From Hirudo medicinalis (lineage: Eukaryota; Annelida; Clitellata; Hirudinida; Hirudinidae): a stretch of 64,000 bases of DNA. The stretch spans positions 2,501 to 66,500 of the forward strand of contig MPNW01000391.1 of assembly GCA_011800805.1 (NCBI GenBank). Direction: 5' to 3'. This document shows, in pieces, positions 47,601 through 64,000 of this stretch. Below the pieces are notes generated by a model. It saw only the letters and a program-made list of their open reading frames with translations, was not told the DNA's origin and ran no database searches. Positions within the stretch are counted from its first letter, which is position 1. Each line of letters begins with the position of its first letter. The translations under genes were made by a program, and so were the position numbers.

Positions 47601-50600
47601 TGTCGTGGTCGACGAATCCTCGGTTGGAATGAAATGAAATCGATGGATTGAATTGAACTCCTTCACTTCGAACTCATCTCCTCCTCCTTATTTTAAATGT
47701 CGACTATAGAATAGTGCTGACAACGTAAGAGCCGTGTTGCTACGTTATCAAAATGACACCGTACAACTCGTCCTTATGCCCCTGCTGGGATGCATTCAGA
47801 AGTGCTGTCGGAGCATTCCAACGAAAAGAAAACAGATTTTCGACGAGGAAATTGTGCCTGAAAAAGATTAAAATCAAATCCACTGCAGTCGAGCAGATAA
47901 TGAATTCAGCATGAAATCTTTCAACTCATTATAGGAAAGGCAAAAACACAAGGAAGCGTTCATTTAATAAGATTTAATTACATTACGTACGCAGTGACTC
48001 TGCACGTGCATGTAAAATTGAATATTTCAATCTTTACAATCGACCGACGTCAAAATTATACTCACATCGATGACAGGCAGGCTCGCTAGATATTTAGTCC
48101 ATTCTTATTCGTTAACAAATGTAGATTAATTATTTTAGATACTAATTATTTTTATGATATTTTAAATATTAATTATTTATGATATTTTAAACATTAGTTA
48201 ACATTTAAAAATTATTTTAAAAAATTTCAGGAACTCTTAAGAAAGTGAAATTCATCGAACCTGGCGATTTCTTGTAACCGGTTATCTCGATAGAGAGACG
48301 CCCAGCAGAAAAATAACGGTCGCTCAAAATAGCCCGATGTTGATGAAAATAATGAGTGCTTAACAATTAGTGTCTATTAGATGCACTTAAAGCATTTCTT
48401 CTTTGTAGTTTTGACCCACATCCTTGTTTTATTTATGCTAGAAAAGCAAGTTTACAAGTTTACGTGTCCGTTTTCTGGAGCCGTCATCGTCGGGTGTGGA
48501 TTGACAGGTTGAAATAATATTTCATTAGAATCTTTCAAAAGCAGGTCGAACTTATTTACAAAGTATTACTCCATGAAGCAGTTTGTGTAATTACAAGATC
48601 ATAATAACCACCAATGATGAATCGAATCTATGCAGACGTATCGTCGTGCAAGGACCAGGTGGATACGTCAAAGAAACTACAAACACATCGTCAGATTACA
48701 AAATCTTGCTTATCAAAACATAGCACATGAATCCAGTAATTCACATCCAAGCAATGTTTTTTTTTGTGGAGAATACCGGTGAAAACCACTCAAAGCAGAT
48801 AAGCGATGTGCAAGCAGGGGTGTGTGCTCGTTAAACACGACGAGAATTGATCGTAGGGGTGGTCCAGCGTTGATGGTGACAACAATAATGATTGAGATGA
48901 TTATTATAATAAATGGCCATGACGAAGATTCTGATGACATCATTGGATATTCAACTTCAACGTATCAACAAATCTGTTTCCCCAGAGCGAGTCGTGACGG
49001 GAATAAATTATTCTTCTCCATTGATCACACTCACGCCCTTCTGCAATTCAACTTCTGCCATAATTACGCATCTTCGTCATCATCATCATCATCATCACCG
49101 CCATACTCCCGACCATCACCAATTATTATTACAATATCACAATTCACATTAATATATTTTTTTTTTGTTGCGATTTTATTCGTATTGTTAAATTTCTTTA
49201 ATCTATTTTTGCAGTCGACAATCTCAGTGAATAATTTGATTTACAACTTATCACTTTCACCATCACCTCAAGCACAATCACAATCACAATCATAATCATA
49301 ATCATAATCATAATCATAATCACGATCATAACCATAATCACAATCACAATCACGATCATAATTATAGACATAATCGTAGTCGCGATCATAATCTGCACTG
49401 CAAGACAACCTTGTGGGAGCAGGAAGGAAGGAGTAAATAAATGCACAGCATAAAAATTTGAACAACAATGCAATCGTTTCATGCATTCCTTTCCAAACAT
49501 GCCTCCTCACAAACTCCCAACGATCATACACGTATGTCGTCGGTGCTGATGACGATGCTCCTCGACGATCGTGACGACGACGATGATGATGATGATGATC
49601 ATACGATAATTGCCATCATGAATAACCTTAATTTTTGTTTCGCTGAGTCGAGACAAATGTCAGCAAGCAAAACTGATTTTTGTGATGCAATTACTCGTCT
49701 GAAAGAGGCTTCTCAAAGCCTTTGGAATAGTCTTGTGGATTAAAAAACTTAAGCTTTTATTTCTTAAAAAGCGTCATCATCAGTCAGAACCTTCATTATT
49801 TTCAACTCAGACGTGACGTCACCATCCGAAACCATCGCCAGACAGATATAAAAAGTTTGTTTTTATTCATAGACGTGTTGTGGGCGTTCCAGTATGCAGA
49901 GCCGTCATTGCGTCACCGTTAAAATTGCCATGGTAACCGCAGTTCTCGTCGTGAGGCGTGTCTTCATAGAAAATTGTCGACGAGGTTCCTCGCAACAAGA
50001 ACTCGAGCGTCGAACGACACCGCATGACACGTTTCAAGTCAAGCAAGATGTTATTCGTTACTGCACGGCCTGCCGTTGGGATGCGACACTTTTAAAAATC
50101 TTACAATTTGAACAGTTATCTCAAAACCAGCTAAGTATATTTGCTCGAAGTTTCAATTATTAATTATATTAACACTTAATAATATTCCAAAAGGTTTGCA
50201 AAGTAAAATTTGAATATGAATGAAATTTCTTGGAAAATTCCTTTGATGGATGTTCTGAGGCTTTTAAAAGATTAATGGTGTGTCTTCCTGTGCAGGAAAT
50301 AACTTTTTCTCACTGGGGTCATAAAGTCTGGCTATTGTAATAAGATTCCATATATAAAGAACAATGTTAACTGACTTTGTTATTGTTAGTTAGTGTTATT
50401 GTAGATGGTTTAGTAAAACGACGACTTAGCGGCATGGGGAAAGGACAAATAAGGGCATGAAACGAGCCAAATGTGTCGATACCTAAAATTTCAAGGAGAG
50501 TTCAACGTTCCAGAGATGTTGACAGACGTTTTTGGAAGTTTCACGAAAATATGGAAGGAATTACAGGCGAGGAAGAAGCTTCCAAACGGAAGTGCTCTTC

Positions 50601-53012
50601 AATGGAACTTCCAAAATGCTGAATTTGTATCTGATCCAGTCTACAACATGCAGATACGCTCGGAGAAGAGAATTTTGTAATTTCTTTACAAGTCTTTCTT
50701 GACAGAAGTTCACGAAAAGATCCGATTTAACTGCATCGGGGAGATGGTGAAATTGGGTGAATTGGAGTTTTGTTATTTTCCCTAACGAAAAAAAAATTGA
50801 GTGAGCGAATGGCATAGAGAGAATTGGACGAGTGGGGTCTGAAATCTTTCACCGATAAAAACCCTTCGAATCAATAAACAATCGACTTCAGAAAGTAATT
50901 AAAAAGAAATGTGGCAGACACATTATTAACTTCATTTATTTTAGAATTTAAAACTTTGTTTGATCCCGATAAAATAAAGATTTGTCCTGCCACATGACAA
51001 TCACTGGTTTTCAATGTTTTGTACATTTTTGTTTTTTTCTTAAATTATAAAAAATCTCCATTGACACTCAATGAAATTAATATTTCTACACTAACTAACG
51101 AACTTATACACATCATAGCAATATGATCGGTATGAATGTGATACATAATAACCAAATCACGGTGAACAAACCCGAGCGTCGTATTGCGACGGGCCCCGCG
51201 TAAACATCACTTCGGCATCGCGAGCACTCGCAATGACAATCGTGATGTATGTTGGACATCACATCACCGACGTCACTTGATTTCCCACGACGTGACATCT
51301 CCAATTTATAAGAAAAACGACAAGATATTGGTGTTTACTGCTGAGATTCTTAAGTTTTAGAGATTATTTTTAAAACTTCCCCAAAGGTTAAAAATAATCA
51401 CCATTCATCAAGAACTCATTCACTAGAGAAGCTTGTGGCTACTTTTAGATCTAATAGCTTGGTGTGAAGAGCTTTTTGAGTAAATGCTCGGATATCTGCA
51501 GCATCGGCAAATGATTAACCGATCAATTTAATTATCCAATTAAGACGATGAAGTCGTACAAAGTCTTTGAACTCGAAATAGATCTTAAGAATGACTGTAA
51601 TCATACAATTATGACAGGAAAAGGTGAATAAGTGAAAACAAGGAATAAAATATTTAAAATAGAAAACCATACAACTGCAATGACTAAAAGAAACCCGACA
51701 ACAATAGCAATGGAATTGATTACCAGTTGTCACTGATAACAATTTTTATAATATATATATATAATCATACAAAATAATAGCAGTGATTTCATCCAAACAG
51801 AATTACCTGGTGATGAAGATCAGACTCTGGTTTTGCTCGTTCTCATCGATCGGGTAACCGTCCTTGAACCAATAAAACAATGACACCACTCTGCATTCAC
51901 CCAGTAACTTGCATGACAGGTTGATGCTCCAGGAACCGTTGTTGCTCTTGTTTCCGTAGGAGAGAGCGACTTCTGGTTTCCTGGCTGAAAAAATCTCGGG
52001 AGTTGGAGAAGGAAAGGATAACCCGAGTTTTTATGTTTACGTAACTGGCCGAGAAACTACTCGATACGGTACTCGATCACTGGCACCGCAGAGCTCATCT
52101 ATTTAGTCTATCGGACAGCAAGAGTACTTCTCCGGATGAATGGAGAATTCGGGAACTACTAAAATGGGAAAAATGCTCCACATTCAAGCACTTCAAGCTG
52201 GAATATGCTTCCCCTTTTGTTTATCCTTCACCTTTCAGTCCAATGCTAAAAGACATGACTAAGCAGGTGGTTTGAAGCTTCACTAACTCCAAAGTTTCAT
52301 GCAAAATCTCAAGCAAGAGCAGGGACATTTAAGCATAGCTCGCAAATAGAAAAATACACATAAAACTTAATTCAAACTATTCTTGGAAATTTACTGAATA
52401 AGATAAGACCATTTTTAACAAAATGCTTACTGACAAATAAATCATTGCTAAAAAATCCTCACAGCAATCGGAGCAGCTGTATCTCCGAACCTCTTGAAGC
52501 CTCTTCTGATGAACCTTCTGAGGCAATGCAGATATCCAATAAATTTTTCGAACCTTTTGTTGGAAAACATCAGTAGTCCGCGCAACGGTAGAAGTCACGT
52601 TGGTTTCGTGTTTATTTGCCTCGTTAACTGACATCCACAATCTGCTATAAGTGCCGTTCAAGTAGACAACGTAATTCGATGATTTTGTCAGCTCTTTCAA
52701 GCAATCGTATCGATAATTTGGAACCTGACTGGCAATCCAAATCGTTTTAGGCGGTGTGTCGTTGGCTGATCCGAACGTGCCTTTAAAAACCTGTATAATC
52801 TGAAATCGAGCCATCATCCTATAGGGAGCTGCCTTCTCGTCAATTCCTAAAAGTTTTCCCTCAAAAACGATCTTAGAAATGGCCGCTCTCGACGAAGCAT
52901 ACGCCATCAAAGTGTTTTCGCCGTCATCAACCTCGGCGGAAAACGAACTCCTGAGGAAGCAGACGACAAATGCCGCAACGAAAGGCAATAAATCGTGCAC
53001 TAATTTTTCCAT
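38058..53012 (-). CDS. Neuregulin-like transmembrane growth factor (Ig-EGF-TM)
   Basis: A predicted ligand for EGFR/ErbB-type receptors. Eight exons: 53012-52463, 51984-51807, 44818-44694, 40067-39914, 39809-39751, 39297-39186, 38840-38750, 38585-38058; phases close to 598 residues. The order is a signal peptide (LLPFVAAFVVCFL, about 1-25), a GGF-like N-terminal domain (about 40-183; IVFEGKLLGIDEKAAPYR, VFKGTFGS, RYDCLKEL), an Ig domain (INLSCKLL, LFYWFKDGYP, HRGKYYCRVV), a Ser/Thr spacer, an EGF domain (CDNSRC..GKC..FSCNC..GYHGETC), a juxtamembrane stretch, one membrane helix (366-391), a Lys-rich start of the tail (KLKKDVHKIQ), and a 200-residue Pro/Ser-rich cytoplasmic tail. The EGF intron falls just before the fifth cysteine, as in vertebrate neuregulins. 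Introns of 7.0 and 4.6 kb surround the second Ig exon. Insect Vein is an alternative relative but is secreted. Confidence 0.88.
43796..44390. mobile_element. piggyBac-like non-autonomous element with TTAA target duplication
   Basis: TTAA at 43792-43795 and 44391-44394 flank perfect 17-base terminal inverted repeats (CCCTTGGATGCCTAAGG, 43796-43812 and 44374-44390). Inside them sit subterminal repeats built round GGTACAATTGTACC (43816-43829) and GGTACACTTGTACC (44330-44343). The left copy is almost directly next to the terminal repeat and the right is separated by about 30 bases. TTAA sites and asymmetric subterminal repeats define the piggyBac superfamily. The sequenced parts have no transposase, but 310 bases of the centre are unknown; total size (595) is too small for an autonomous element if the gap length is right. 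Confidence 0.85.
43958..44267. other. Assembly gap (310 N)
   Basis: A run of N inside the piggyBac-like element. Its position suggests that assembly failed because the element exists in several copies. Long ORFs that cross it are meaningless. Confidence 0.99.
44819..51806 (-). other. Intron 2 of the neuregulin-like gene
   Basis: Nearly 7 kb with simple repeats: AAT/AAC at 45590-45675, GTT/ATT at 46500-46530, CAC/ATC at 46732-46808, ATCATC at 49075-49100, and an AATCAC/AATCAT array at 49262-49370. No exon compatible with the neuregulin-like phases was found. Alternative promoters, as known for vertebrate neuregulins, cannot be seen directly. Confidence 0.6.
49262..49390. repeat. (AATCAT/AATCAC/GATCAT)n satellite
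   Basis: A hexamer-type array in intron 2 of the neuregulin-like gene. Tyr-Asp and Ile-Met repeat frames on the minus strand are translations of this array. Confidence 0.9.
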
Positions 53013-54707
53013 TCCGATCGACGAATTTAAATTAAATAAAATTCGTAATAACAGCAGACAACGACTTCGGAAAAACTCCTGGCTTTTCCAGGTTCACCGG
53101 GTAAAGTAGCATCTCTGCATGGTTTATGCAACCTATTAAAAAAAATATATATTTACTGTCATTCAGCGACTATCGTGCTTTCTCAGATTCATGCTAGAAT
53201 TAAGGATTCTGACTCAAAATAAAGCACAACTCTAATGCCGCCTGAACAGAAATGAAACATGTTGATGCTATCTGTGCACAAAATTTATACTGGGTCTCCT
53301 TTATGTGGCGCGTCCAGGTTATCGTTTATATGAAACATTCGACCATGAAAGGAAGTTGGAACACTTTCTCAAGGCTGTTTGCCTCAATGCTGAGTTCAAA
53401 ACGTAACACAATCCTGACACGTGCAAAACCGTACTTAAGAATTATTATCTCTCAGAAATTGAAGCGGAGGGTTGAATTTAAACTTTTACGTGTCTATCTG
53501 ATTCTTAGTTCGTTCTCCTGAGCATAAAAAAAGAATTTTAAGTGTGTGTATATTACAAAAAAAATAAGACACTAATTTAGAACTTCAACGCTAACAAGCT
53601 CCAAAAAACTCTCTTGAAGCTTAGAGAATTGTGAATGAAATAGCTGCTTGCGCAGGAAGCCAAACAATTGTTATAAACAAAGTGCTACTAGTAGCTTCTT
53701 CTGGAAAGACTAGTTTGAAAATGTGAGTGCGTCAGTTGGCCAAAAAAGGATTTTTCACCACCTTCCACCGTTTCGCACCACTCCACTTACGCTCTTTCAA
53801 CGATCGGAGCAGATGTTAACCGGGAAGTGCCAATGATTGATATCTTCCATCGAGTGCTTGAAGTTCTGAAGTTTATTACTGACCAATAAACGATAAGTTT
53901 TAAATGAAGTGGAATGTATATGACAATTTAGAATTCGTCTAGTTTACTTTTATCTAGCTTTCCTTAACAACATATAATTCTCTTCATTTTAGTAAACTAT
54001 TAAAGTTGTAAGTCTTCTTCACTAGAGACATAAAACATGAAAACTTGGGCCTCCCCACGGCCGCCATGGAAAGTTAACGACTGAAACAAATTCAGAAGGC
54101 ACAACAATTTCACGTGGTATAACAAATTCAGGTTAATCTGTTCGCATCAAATTCAATTAAAATGATAAAAATGAATGACGATCAAAGGACGAATTATAAT
54201 CATAAACCAACCAGCCAAGATCATAGATTATAAAATTGGATTAAGCTAAATAAGATGTCGCCAACATTCAGAGTCATTTAGGCACAATTGTTTTGTTTTT
54301 TTAATTTGCGACAATGTTGTTACACCTTGTCACAAATTCTGTCTTTGGATAAACAATGACATACTCGAAGATGGTACACTTGAATTCAACTTTAGAAGCG
54401 TCGCATTAAAGTTCCAGCAATGAAATTTGAATGAGTTTTCTTTGATAAGCATGTCTCTTGAGCTATAAATAGACTTTTTTTTAGTCAATTTGGAATTTAT
54501 GCTACGATTTATGCCCTTATCATTATTGACTAGGCTCCTGAAACGCATTGTTGGTTATAATTTCAAACGTAAAACAAAAAAGAATAAAATTTAATATAGT
54601 TTACATTTTTAAACGTAAATCTTTGCTATGCAATAAACTCTTGCTAATCATCATATTAAAAGTGGATTTAACTTCAAACAATAACATACTGCAATTCTCC
54701 TGTAATT
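53013..54707. promoter_or_regulatory. Divergent promoter region of neuregulin-like and ECD genes
   Basis: The neuregulin-like start (53012, minus) and ECD start (54708, plus) face away from each other across 1.7 kb. It must contain both 5' UTRs and promoters. No specific element is assigned. The ORF at 53252-53521 has no coding support. Confidence 0.4.
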
Positions 54708-58732
<4,025 letters not shown>

Positions 58733-61014
58733 TGCATGATGACATCTCCTATTTTTTTATCAAACTTTCTTGATCTTTTGGCGTTTTGCTCCCTTTTTTT
58801 TGACCTAACCTCGATGGCTCAACTTATGCCTTGTTGAAACGGTTTATCTATTTGTCAGTGCTTTTGTCCTTGCACAAGTTGTGGGATGTTTTCAGCACAC
58901 AATTTTATTCATTTCTAACTTTAAATAGGCAAGTATTGAGGCAGCCATATAGTTTTTATGAGAATATTCCAGGTCCGGGCTTGCCGTAGTCGATCAGTTG
59001 AGTTAAGCAACAGTATTTTTTAGGTGTGTCTGTCTTGGATCTCCTCTTTAATGCACTTGTTTCACTTTGTGATTAGCACCGACACGAGCACTGATGAGCA
59101 CTCAAAATCAGACTTTGAGAATTTAAAATGTGAAGCGTTGAGTTTGTTATCGTCATCTTGCATTGTGTTACTGATGCATGCATTGGTAGATTTTGTCAAC
59201 GCACGTATCAATAGTTGAACCATCTCATTTTCACATTGTTTGAGCACGAAAGACACCGGAAGGTAAAGCAGTTACCTTGGCAGTTAACTTGATTTTCAAT
59301 TGTTATTTGGTAAGGCTTTAATGTTAATGTTAAAATTGCGATGATTCTTCTATATCACGATATTAACGGGAGAATAAACTTAACGTAACAATTATTACTA
59401 GTGGTTAAGAAGACCGAGATCTGTGTAATAACCACTCTATTGTGGTTGTCCCTGACATTATTGGCTCCTTTTTGGAAAACCACTTCTTATTCAATAGCCT
59501 TCAAACTCTAAAGCAATCTTAAGTCCTTCCACTGTTTCGGCTTCTACTGTTTGTGCCTTAAGCTTATTCCAGCTATCAGCCATGCTAGCATTAAATAATC
59601 TACTTCCAAAGCCCGTCCACGCCCCTTGAGGCTCATGAATAATTAATTGTCGTCCCAGTTTTCTGCGTTTTTTCCCAGGTTTAGGCTAACACCTTGCTAG
59701 TCTTAAACAAATGTGTGTGATCCTAACTTGGTGGGTCCACGAACAAGGCGATTAAAAATAAACCAAAAGAGGTGAGTTACTTGTTGCACCAAATTTGACT
59801 TGATTTCATCGGAACATTACAAACTTAATTCCAACGATTTCATTTTGGATTAAAAATACATGTTACACATTTGCTGAAAGGTAATTTGCAGGAGAATTCA
59901 AATATTTAAGTCTTATCCCGCAGTGAACAGTTGTAAATTCTGCTTCAAGTGTTTTAACATTTTTGTTGACCAACATTAGTTAAAAATAGTTCCAGATTTT
60001 TAAAAAATCTTTTGAATAAAATTCACTACTCTTTAATATTTTCTAAAACGATCGGCATGGTTTTATCTTTTTTTTGGTTGATTCTTAATCGTCACTTGGC
60101 TGGGACCAGACCTGGCGCGGATTTAGGTCCCCATTTTCAATTCATACATTATTTTAGCTATGATTATAATGAGGAGAAATGGATCATACAGCTCAGGTTC
60201 AGACTGTTTAAATATTCTGAAATTTGTAGCAAAAAAAAAGATATGATAAGGAGAGAACTAGAGTTCATCTATGGATGTTCCAAAATTCTCTAAAAATGAT
60301 GGATGGGCTTTGGATGATCTTAAAAGATTGGAACATAACTTCAACGAGGCGGGATAAGTCTTTTTTGGTAAATAAGGCGTTTCCAATCAGCAGAATATAA
60401 GATGTAAATCTTATATTTGTTTTCAGTGCAAATGGAATTCCTAATAACTAAATCTATAACTTATTTATTAACTTTCTAGATGAAATCTTTTTGGACTGTC
60501 CTTTTGTAAAATTCGGGTTGTAATGTCCAATGAATATAAAAAAAATTCTGTTGATATTTGGTAAGATGTTAAGTGATAAGATTCTTTTAACATTGCAATG
60601 ATTCTGATGAGGCCTGGCCTCCAGGTAATAACTGAAACGACCTCCCTGCCCTTCCTATTGTCCAGCTGATGTAATTTCAGCACATGAAATCACAGAATCA
60701 GTGACCGAACAAAAGTGCTTCTCGTCGAAATGGAAAAGGGATCAAAGTGGACAGAATTCGTATAATTAAACCTTCCAGCCACATGGACAGACATTTCTGA
60801 CGAATTTCTAAATTCAGAAGATCAAACATACACTCAGAATTGAATTCCCAACTGAAAATATTCGTTGATTTGAAAAATATTATGGCTGGCAGTAATGAAC
60901 AACACGGAGGGTGTAAATACTAGGCATCGTCAACCCGCGCCAGTGTGGAATAAACAGGTGGAAAGCAAAGAAAGCCACCTGCCCCTTAGAAGAAAAAAAA
61001 ACAATTGCATTAAG

Positions 61015-61055
<41 letters not shown>

Positions 61056-61763
61056 TGAACATTCAAAATAACGGAATGAAGAGGGAAAAAAAACCAGATA
61101 CTCCTTAGAGTGGTGAAGGTCACAATATGGAGAGGAAATCATGTCAACTCATATTTCTGTCCGTCTGCCGATCAAAAACCCGAGGTGATATGATGCTGAG
61201 AAGTAATCTGCTGACTACGAAGCGAATATTTCACAAGAATATTTCATGCGAACATTTCATGTGAACATCTCATGTGAACATTTCACAAGCGATTGAGAAG
61301 TTAATAAATATTACATGAGACCGTGAAAAGCGCTTTTGCAAACACACCGTCATCCATCGCCACGCGATGTCGGGCATCAAATTGATTTCATGCGCACAAC
61401 AAAACAGCATGCCATTACTTTGTATTGCAAATAAAAAACCAAAAACCGATCGTCATCAGACAGACTAAAAACAGCACTCAATGCTGAAATATCGTCTGCT
61501 AAGGCGAAAGACGTGCCGAGTCGGGGACGGACGGGCTGGAAATTTCTAAGGCACTCGACGTTTGAATCGAATAATTAAAAAAAAATAATAAAACAGAGGA
61601 ATAGAAAATCACTAAGTCGAAGAGAAACACAAACCAATCAAAGTTCTTCATTAGCAGATTCCTTGGACGACTCCGTGGAACGAAATAAGGGATCGTTTAC
61701 GTCCGATAAACCGATTGCAACGCTTGACTACGCAACACCACGAAAATAATAAACAACAACAAG

Positions 61764-61795
<32 letters not shown>

Positions 61796-62506
61796 TAATA
61801 CCAACTACTTCAATGCACAAATAAAAAAAAAGAAGAAAGGGTGATGATCGTGATGGAAAAGTACAGCAAGTACAAAGTACAATCAGGGATGCATTCATTT
61901 TCAAAGGCCAGCAACCAGGTAGGACTAGATGTTCGCTTGTGGTGCTTGAAGGAAGAATTCTAACGACGACGATGACGTTTTAGTTCGCCTCGGAGAAAAC
62001 TTGGTCGGTACGGATTTAAATGTGGAAATGTTTGAAGAGCTTGCATCATCTCCGAGCCAACCATATTGCGCAACACGTGAGTCGGAGCTCGGCCACGAAA
62101 ACAGAGAATCATCATCATAATCATCGACGGTCGTGAGCAACTACCAGTGTCGACCCTCTCAAAGTGGTTGAAAGAATGACACCTTCAGACATTGGACGAA
62201 ACATGACCTTTACCTGGAACTTCGCCGACCAGTCTCTTCGTTTCACGGTCAAATAAAGCGTGTGGAGGTGCTTAGGGTCGATTAGTCAAAAGAATCCATT
62301 CGTAAAAAAGAATATTACAAAGGCTTCATTTAGCCTTACTACAACACATTTACAGTTAGAGTAAAATAATTGATTTAATCTCTATCGGCAATGATGATGA
62401 TGATGATACTGATGATGATGATGATGATGATGATGGTGGTGTTGATGATGGCGAGAATTAAATACCATGAGTCAATCGTCTTTGGCCCTCAGATTCGTAC
62501 CTCGTG
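58733..62506. other. Intergenic region between ECD and ROCK
   Basis: The two genes converge. AATAAA at 59373-59378 serves ECD. An AAT array is at 61017-61053, another at 61767-61792, and a GAT array at 62392-62450. A 71-codon minus-strand ORF at 62140-61925 (MLTTVDDYDDDSLFSW) has coding-like composition but no partner; it lies beyond the ROCK stop and is probably its 3' UTR. Confidence 0.5.
62392..62450. repeat. (GAT)n microsatellite
   Basis: A GAT/GGT array just downstream of the ROCK stop codon, in its 3' UTR on the minus strand. Confidence 0.85.
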
Positions 62507-63845
62507 TCACGTTTTCTTGCGGTTCTTCATGGAACTGAAAGGTGATCGGTCAAACGAATGAACATCGTACTCATAAACGAACAATGCTTTCAGTAAACAT
62601 ATTACTTATGTAACTAATTATAATTTATGCAACTAATTATTTAGTAAGCAGAACGAACGAGTCAACCACGTGCCGGTCGAAGATGTTTGCGTTTCAAATT
62701 TGGCTTCAATTTATATCCATATTCAGCTACGTTATGACTTGCACTACGACCTCCCAACCATGTATGTAGTGCTGCTTCCTAAGGCTGCACCCCTGCAATG
62801 CAGATGGGCTTGCCAACACTACAACTGTTCCATCTTGGCATGCAGGAATGCAACCCTCTAAGCTACCTCTCTTTCGAATAAAGCAGAACCCGATAAAAAC
62901 CGACCCGATGGACATTCTGTCCCTGTCCCCGGTGGAGCTCTTCTCGGAGACGATGCCCATCTCGGCAACCTTCCTGGCTAACCGCACGACCCATTTTTTC
63001 TGTTCCTCCTTCGAGCTGGCCAATAGGAGAATTTCTTTGGCAGATTGTGCGTCGACATTCACTATGAGGTAGAAATTAGAGAAGTTACAAAGTTTTATGT
63101 CAGTCAGTATTACTAAGAGTTATTACTAATAGTTATTACTAAGAGTTATATCAATAAATAATACCTTTGCACATTCCAACAAAGTCTTCATTTTTGTCGT
63201 AGTGTTCCCTGTGCACCTTCAGTTTGCAACCTGATTGAACAAATCATTAAACTCGACATTAATTATTAAATAAATAAAATTAATATTAATAAAACATTAA
63301 AAAATATCAACAAACTGTTAAATTAATTAAAAGCCCTATGCAAATTGCTACCAGTGATTACTTTTATGAATTTACAATTATAATAATTTATTTCAATAAA
63401 TGATGAATAATTATTTTTTATTATAATTTATTTTTATTATAATTTATTTCAATAAATTATTATAATTATCATATTTTATAATAATTTATTTTTTTAATAT
63501 TTATTGAAATAAATTATGATAATTAGGAATACCTCGACACTCCAAGGCAGGAGGAGGGTGGAGGACGTGCCAAACGGACTTGTTGCACGTGTCGCAGTTG
63601 GTCGGAATTCTGTAGGAGATCTCGATGAATTCGTGACCTACGATCGAAAGAGCAATCGGCCAATCAGACGCAACGCTTCGCTAATGAACGCAAATTCGAC
63701 TGCCGTGCAATCGGCCAATCGGATGCAATGCTTCGCTAATGCAATCAAATCGAGGACCTTTGTGTCGGACGACCCCCTGACCTGGTAGGGCTTCTGGTTC
63801 CTTGTCCTCCTGCTTTTTTGCCTCACCTTCAGTGGCATAAAGGAT
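62507..63845 (-). CDS. ROCK: Rho-associated protein kinase (ROCK), C-terminal PH-C1 region
   Basis: ROCK is the RhoA effector kinase that drives actomyosin contraction. Only the 3' end is inside the window: exons 63845-63782, 63637-63533, 63230-63165, 63061-62905 and 62534-62507, phases consistent. The first gives ILYATEGEAKK, the next the C1 zinc domain split into the PH domain (GHEFIEISYRIPTNCDTCNK, WHVLHPPPALECRG, CKLKVHREHYDKNEDFVGMC), then the last part of the PH domain (AKEILLLASSKEEQKKWVVR). The protein ends SMKNRKKT. The C1-in-PH arrangement and HVxxPPPALECR are specific to ROCK1/2 and their invertebrate orthologue. The kinase domain and coiled coil are beyond the right edge. Confidence 0.93.
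63652..63753. repeat. 55-base tandem duplication in a ROCK intron
   Basis: GCAATCGGCCAATC and TTCGCTAATG occur in both copies (63652-63699 and 63707-63753) with a few changes between them. The duplication lies in the 144-base intron between the exons ending at 63782 and starting at 63637, and keeps an ORF open by chance. Confidence 0.8.
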
Positions 63846-64000
63846 CTAAAAAATGCATCATTTGCAATCCTTTCAACATCGTTCAACATCGTAAAACAAA
63901 CAATAAAATATCAGTGAACCATTTTGAGATGTTCGAAGTTAACAGAACGAATTGAAAAATGCAAAATCATAAACAGTCGGATGAACGCCCGACGACGGAT

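Noticed and set aside
61925..62140. 71-codon minus-strand ORF beyond ROCK
   Set aside because: It lies after the ROCK stop, lacks a supported splice link, and no family is recognised.

Overview
The window is nuclear DNA from an animal. It is AT-rich and full of microsatellites, and its genes are split by short GT-AG introns. The products are metazoan regulatory proteins: a neuregulin, NSD, TUT4/7, Rho kinase and Ecdysoneless. I infer a protostome, perhaps a lophotrochozoan such as an annelid or leech, but nothing in the sequence proves the phylum. Exon models were built by hand from splice sites. In the models called as recognised genes every reading phase closes across all introns.

Layout. 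89-1655 (+) is the 3' end of an SLC6 transporter with two possible C-termini. 12053-3994 (-) is a terminal uridylyltransferase of the TUT4/TUT7 (ZCCHC11/ZCCHC6) type, 15 exons. 19025-12653 (-) is an NSD-family histone methyltransferase, 14 exons. 26747-21343 (-) is a second, shorter non-canonical nucleotidyltransferase with an altered catalytic motif. 27320-28944 (+) is a membrane-anchored cupin/JmjC-like protein. 29349-29057 (-) is a small broken ORF. 33131-29809 (-) is an acidic, largely disordered nuclear-type protein of unknown identity. 34022-33286 (-) is a tiny unidentified gene. 34551-37284 (+) is mitochondrial LACTB. 53012-38058 (-) is a neuregulin-like transmembrane growth factor, 8 exons, with large introns that hold a piggyBac-like element and an assembly gap. 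54708-58732 (+) is ecdysoneless (ECD), 14 exons. 63845-62507 (-) is the 3' end of a Rho-associated kinase (ROCK).

The genes do not form one pathway. Themes that recur are RNA tailing (two nucleotidyltransferases flank NSD), chromatin (NSD), and signalling (neuregulin, ROCK). Head-to-head pairs with compact shared promoters are nucleotidyltransferase 2/cupin protein and the tiny gene/LACTB. Neuregulin and ECD are also head to head, 1.7 kb apart.

The most notable items are: the complete neuregulin-like gene with a vertebrate GGF-like N-terminal domain and a conserved intron inside the EGF domain; the D-to-N change in the second nucleotidyltransferase; an NSD protein without the usual C-terminal PHD-C5HCH module; a piggyBac-type element with asymmetric subterminal palindromes; and a GC-AG intron in LACTB.
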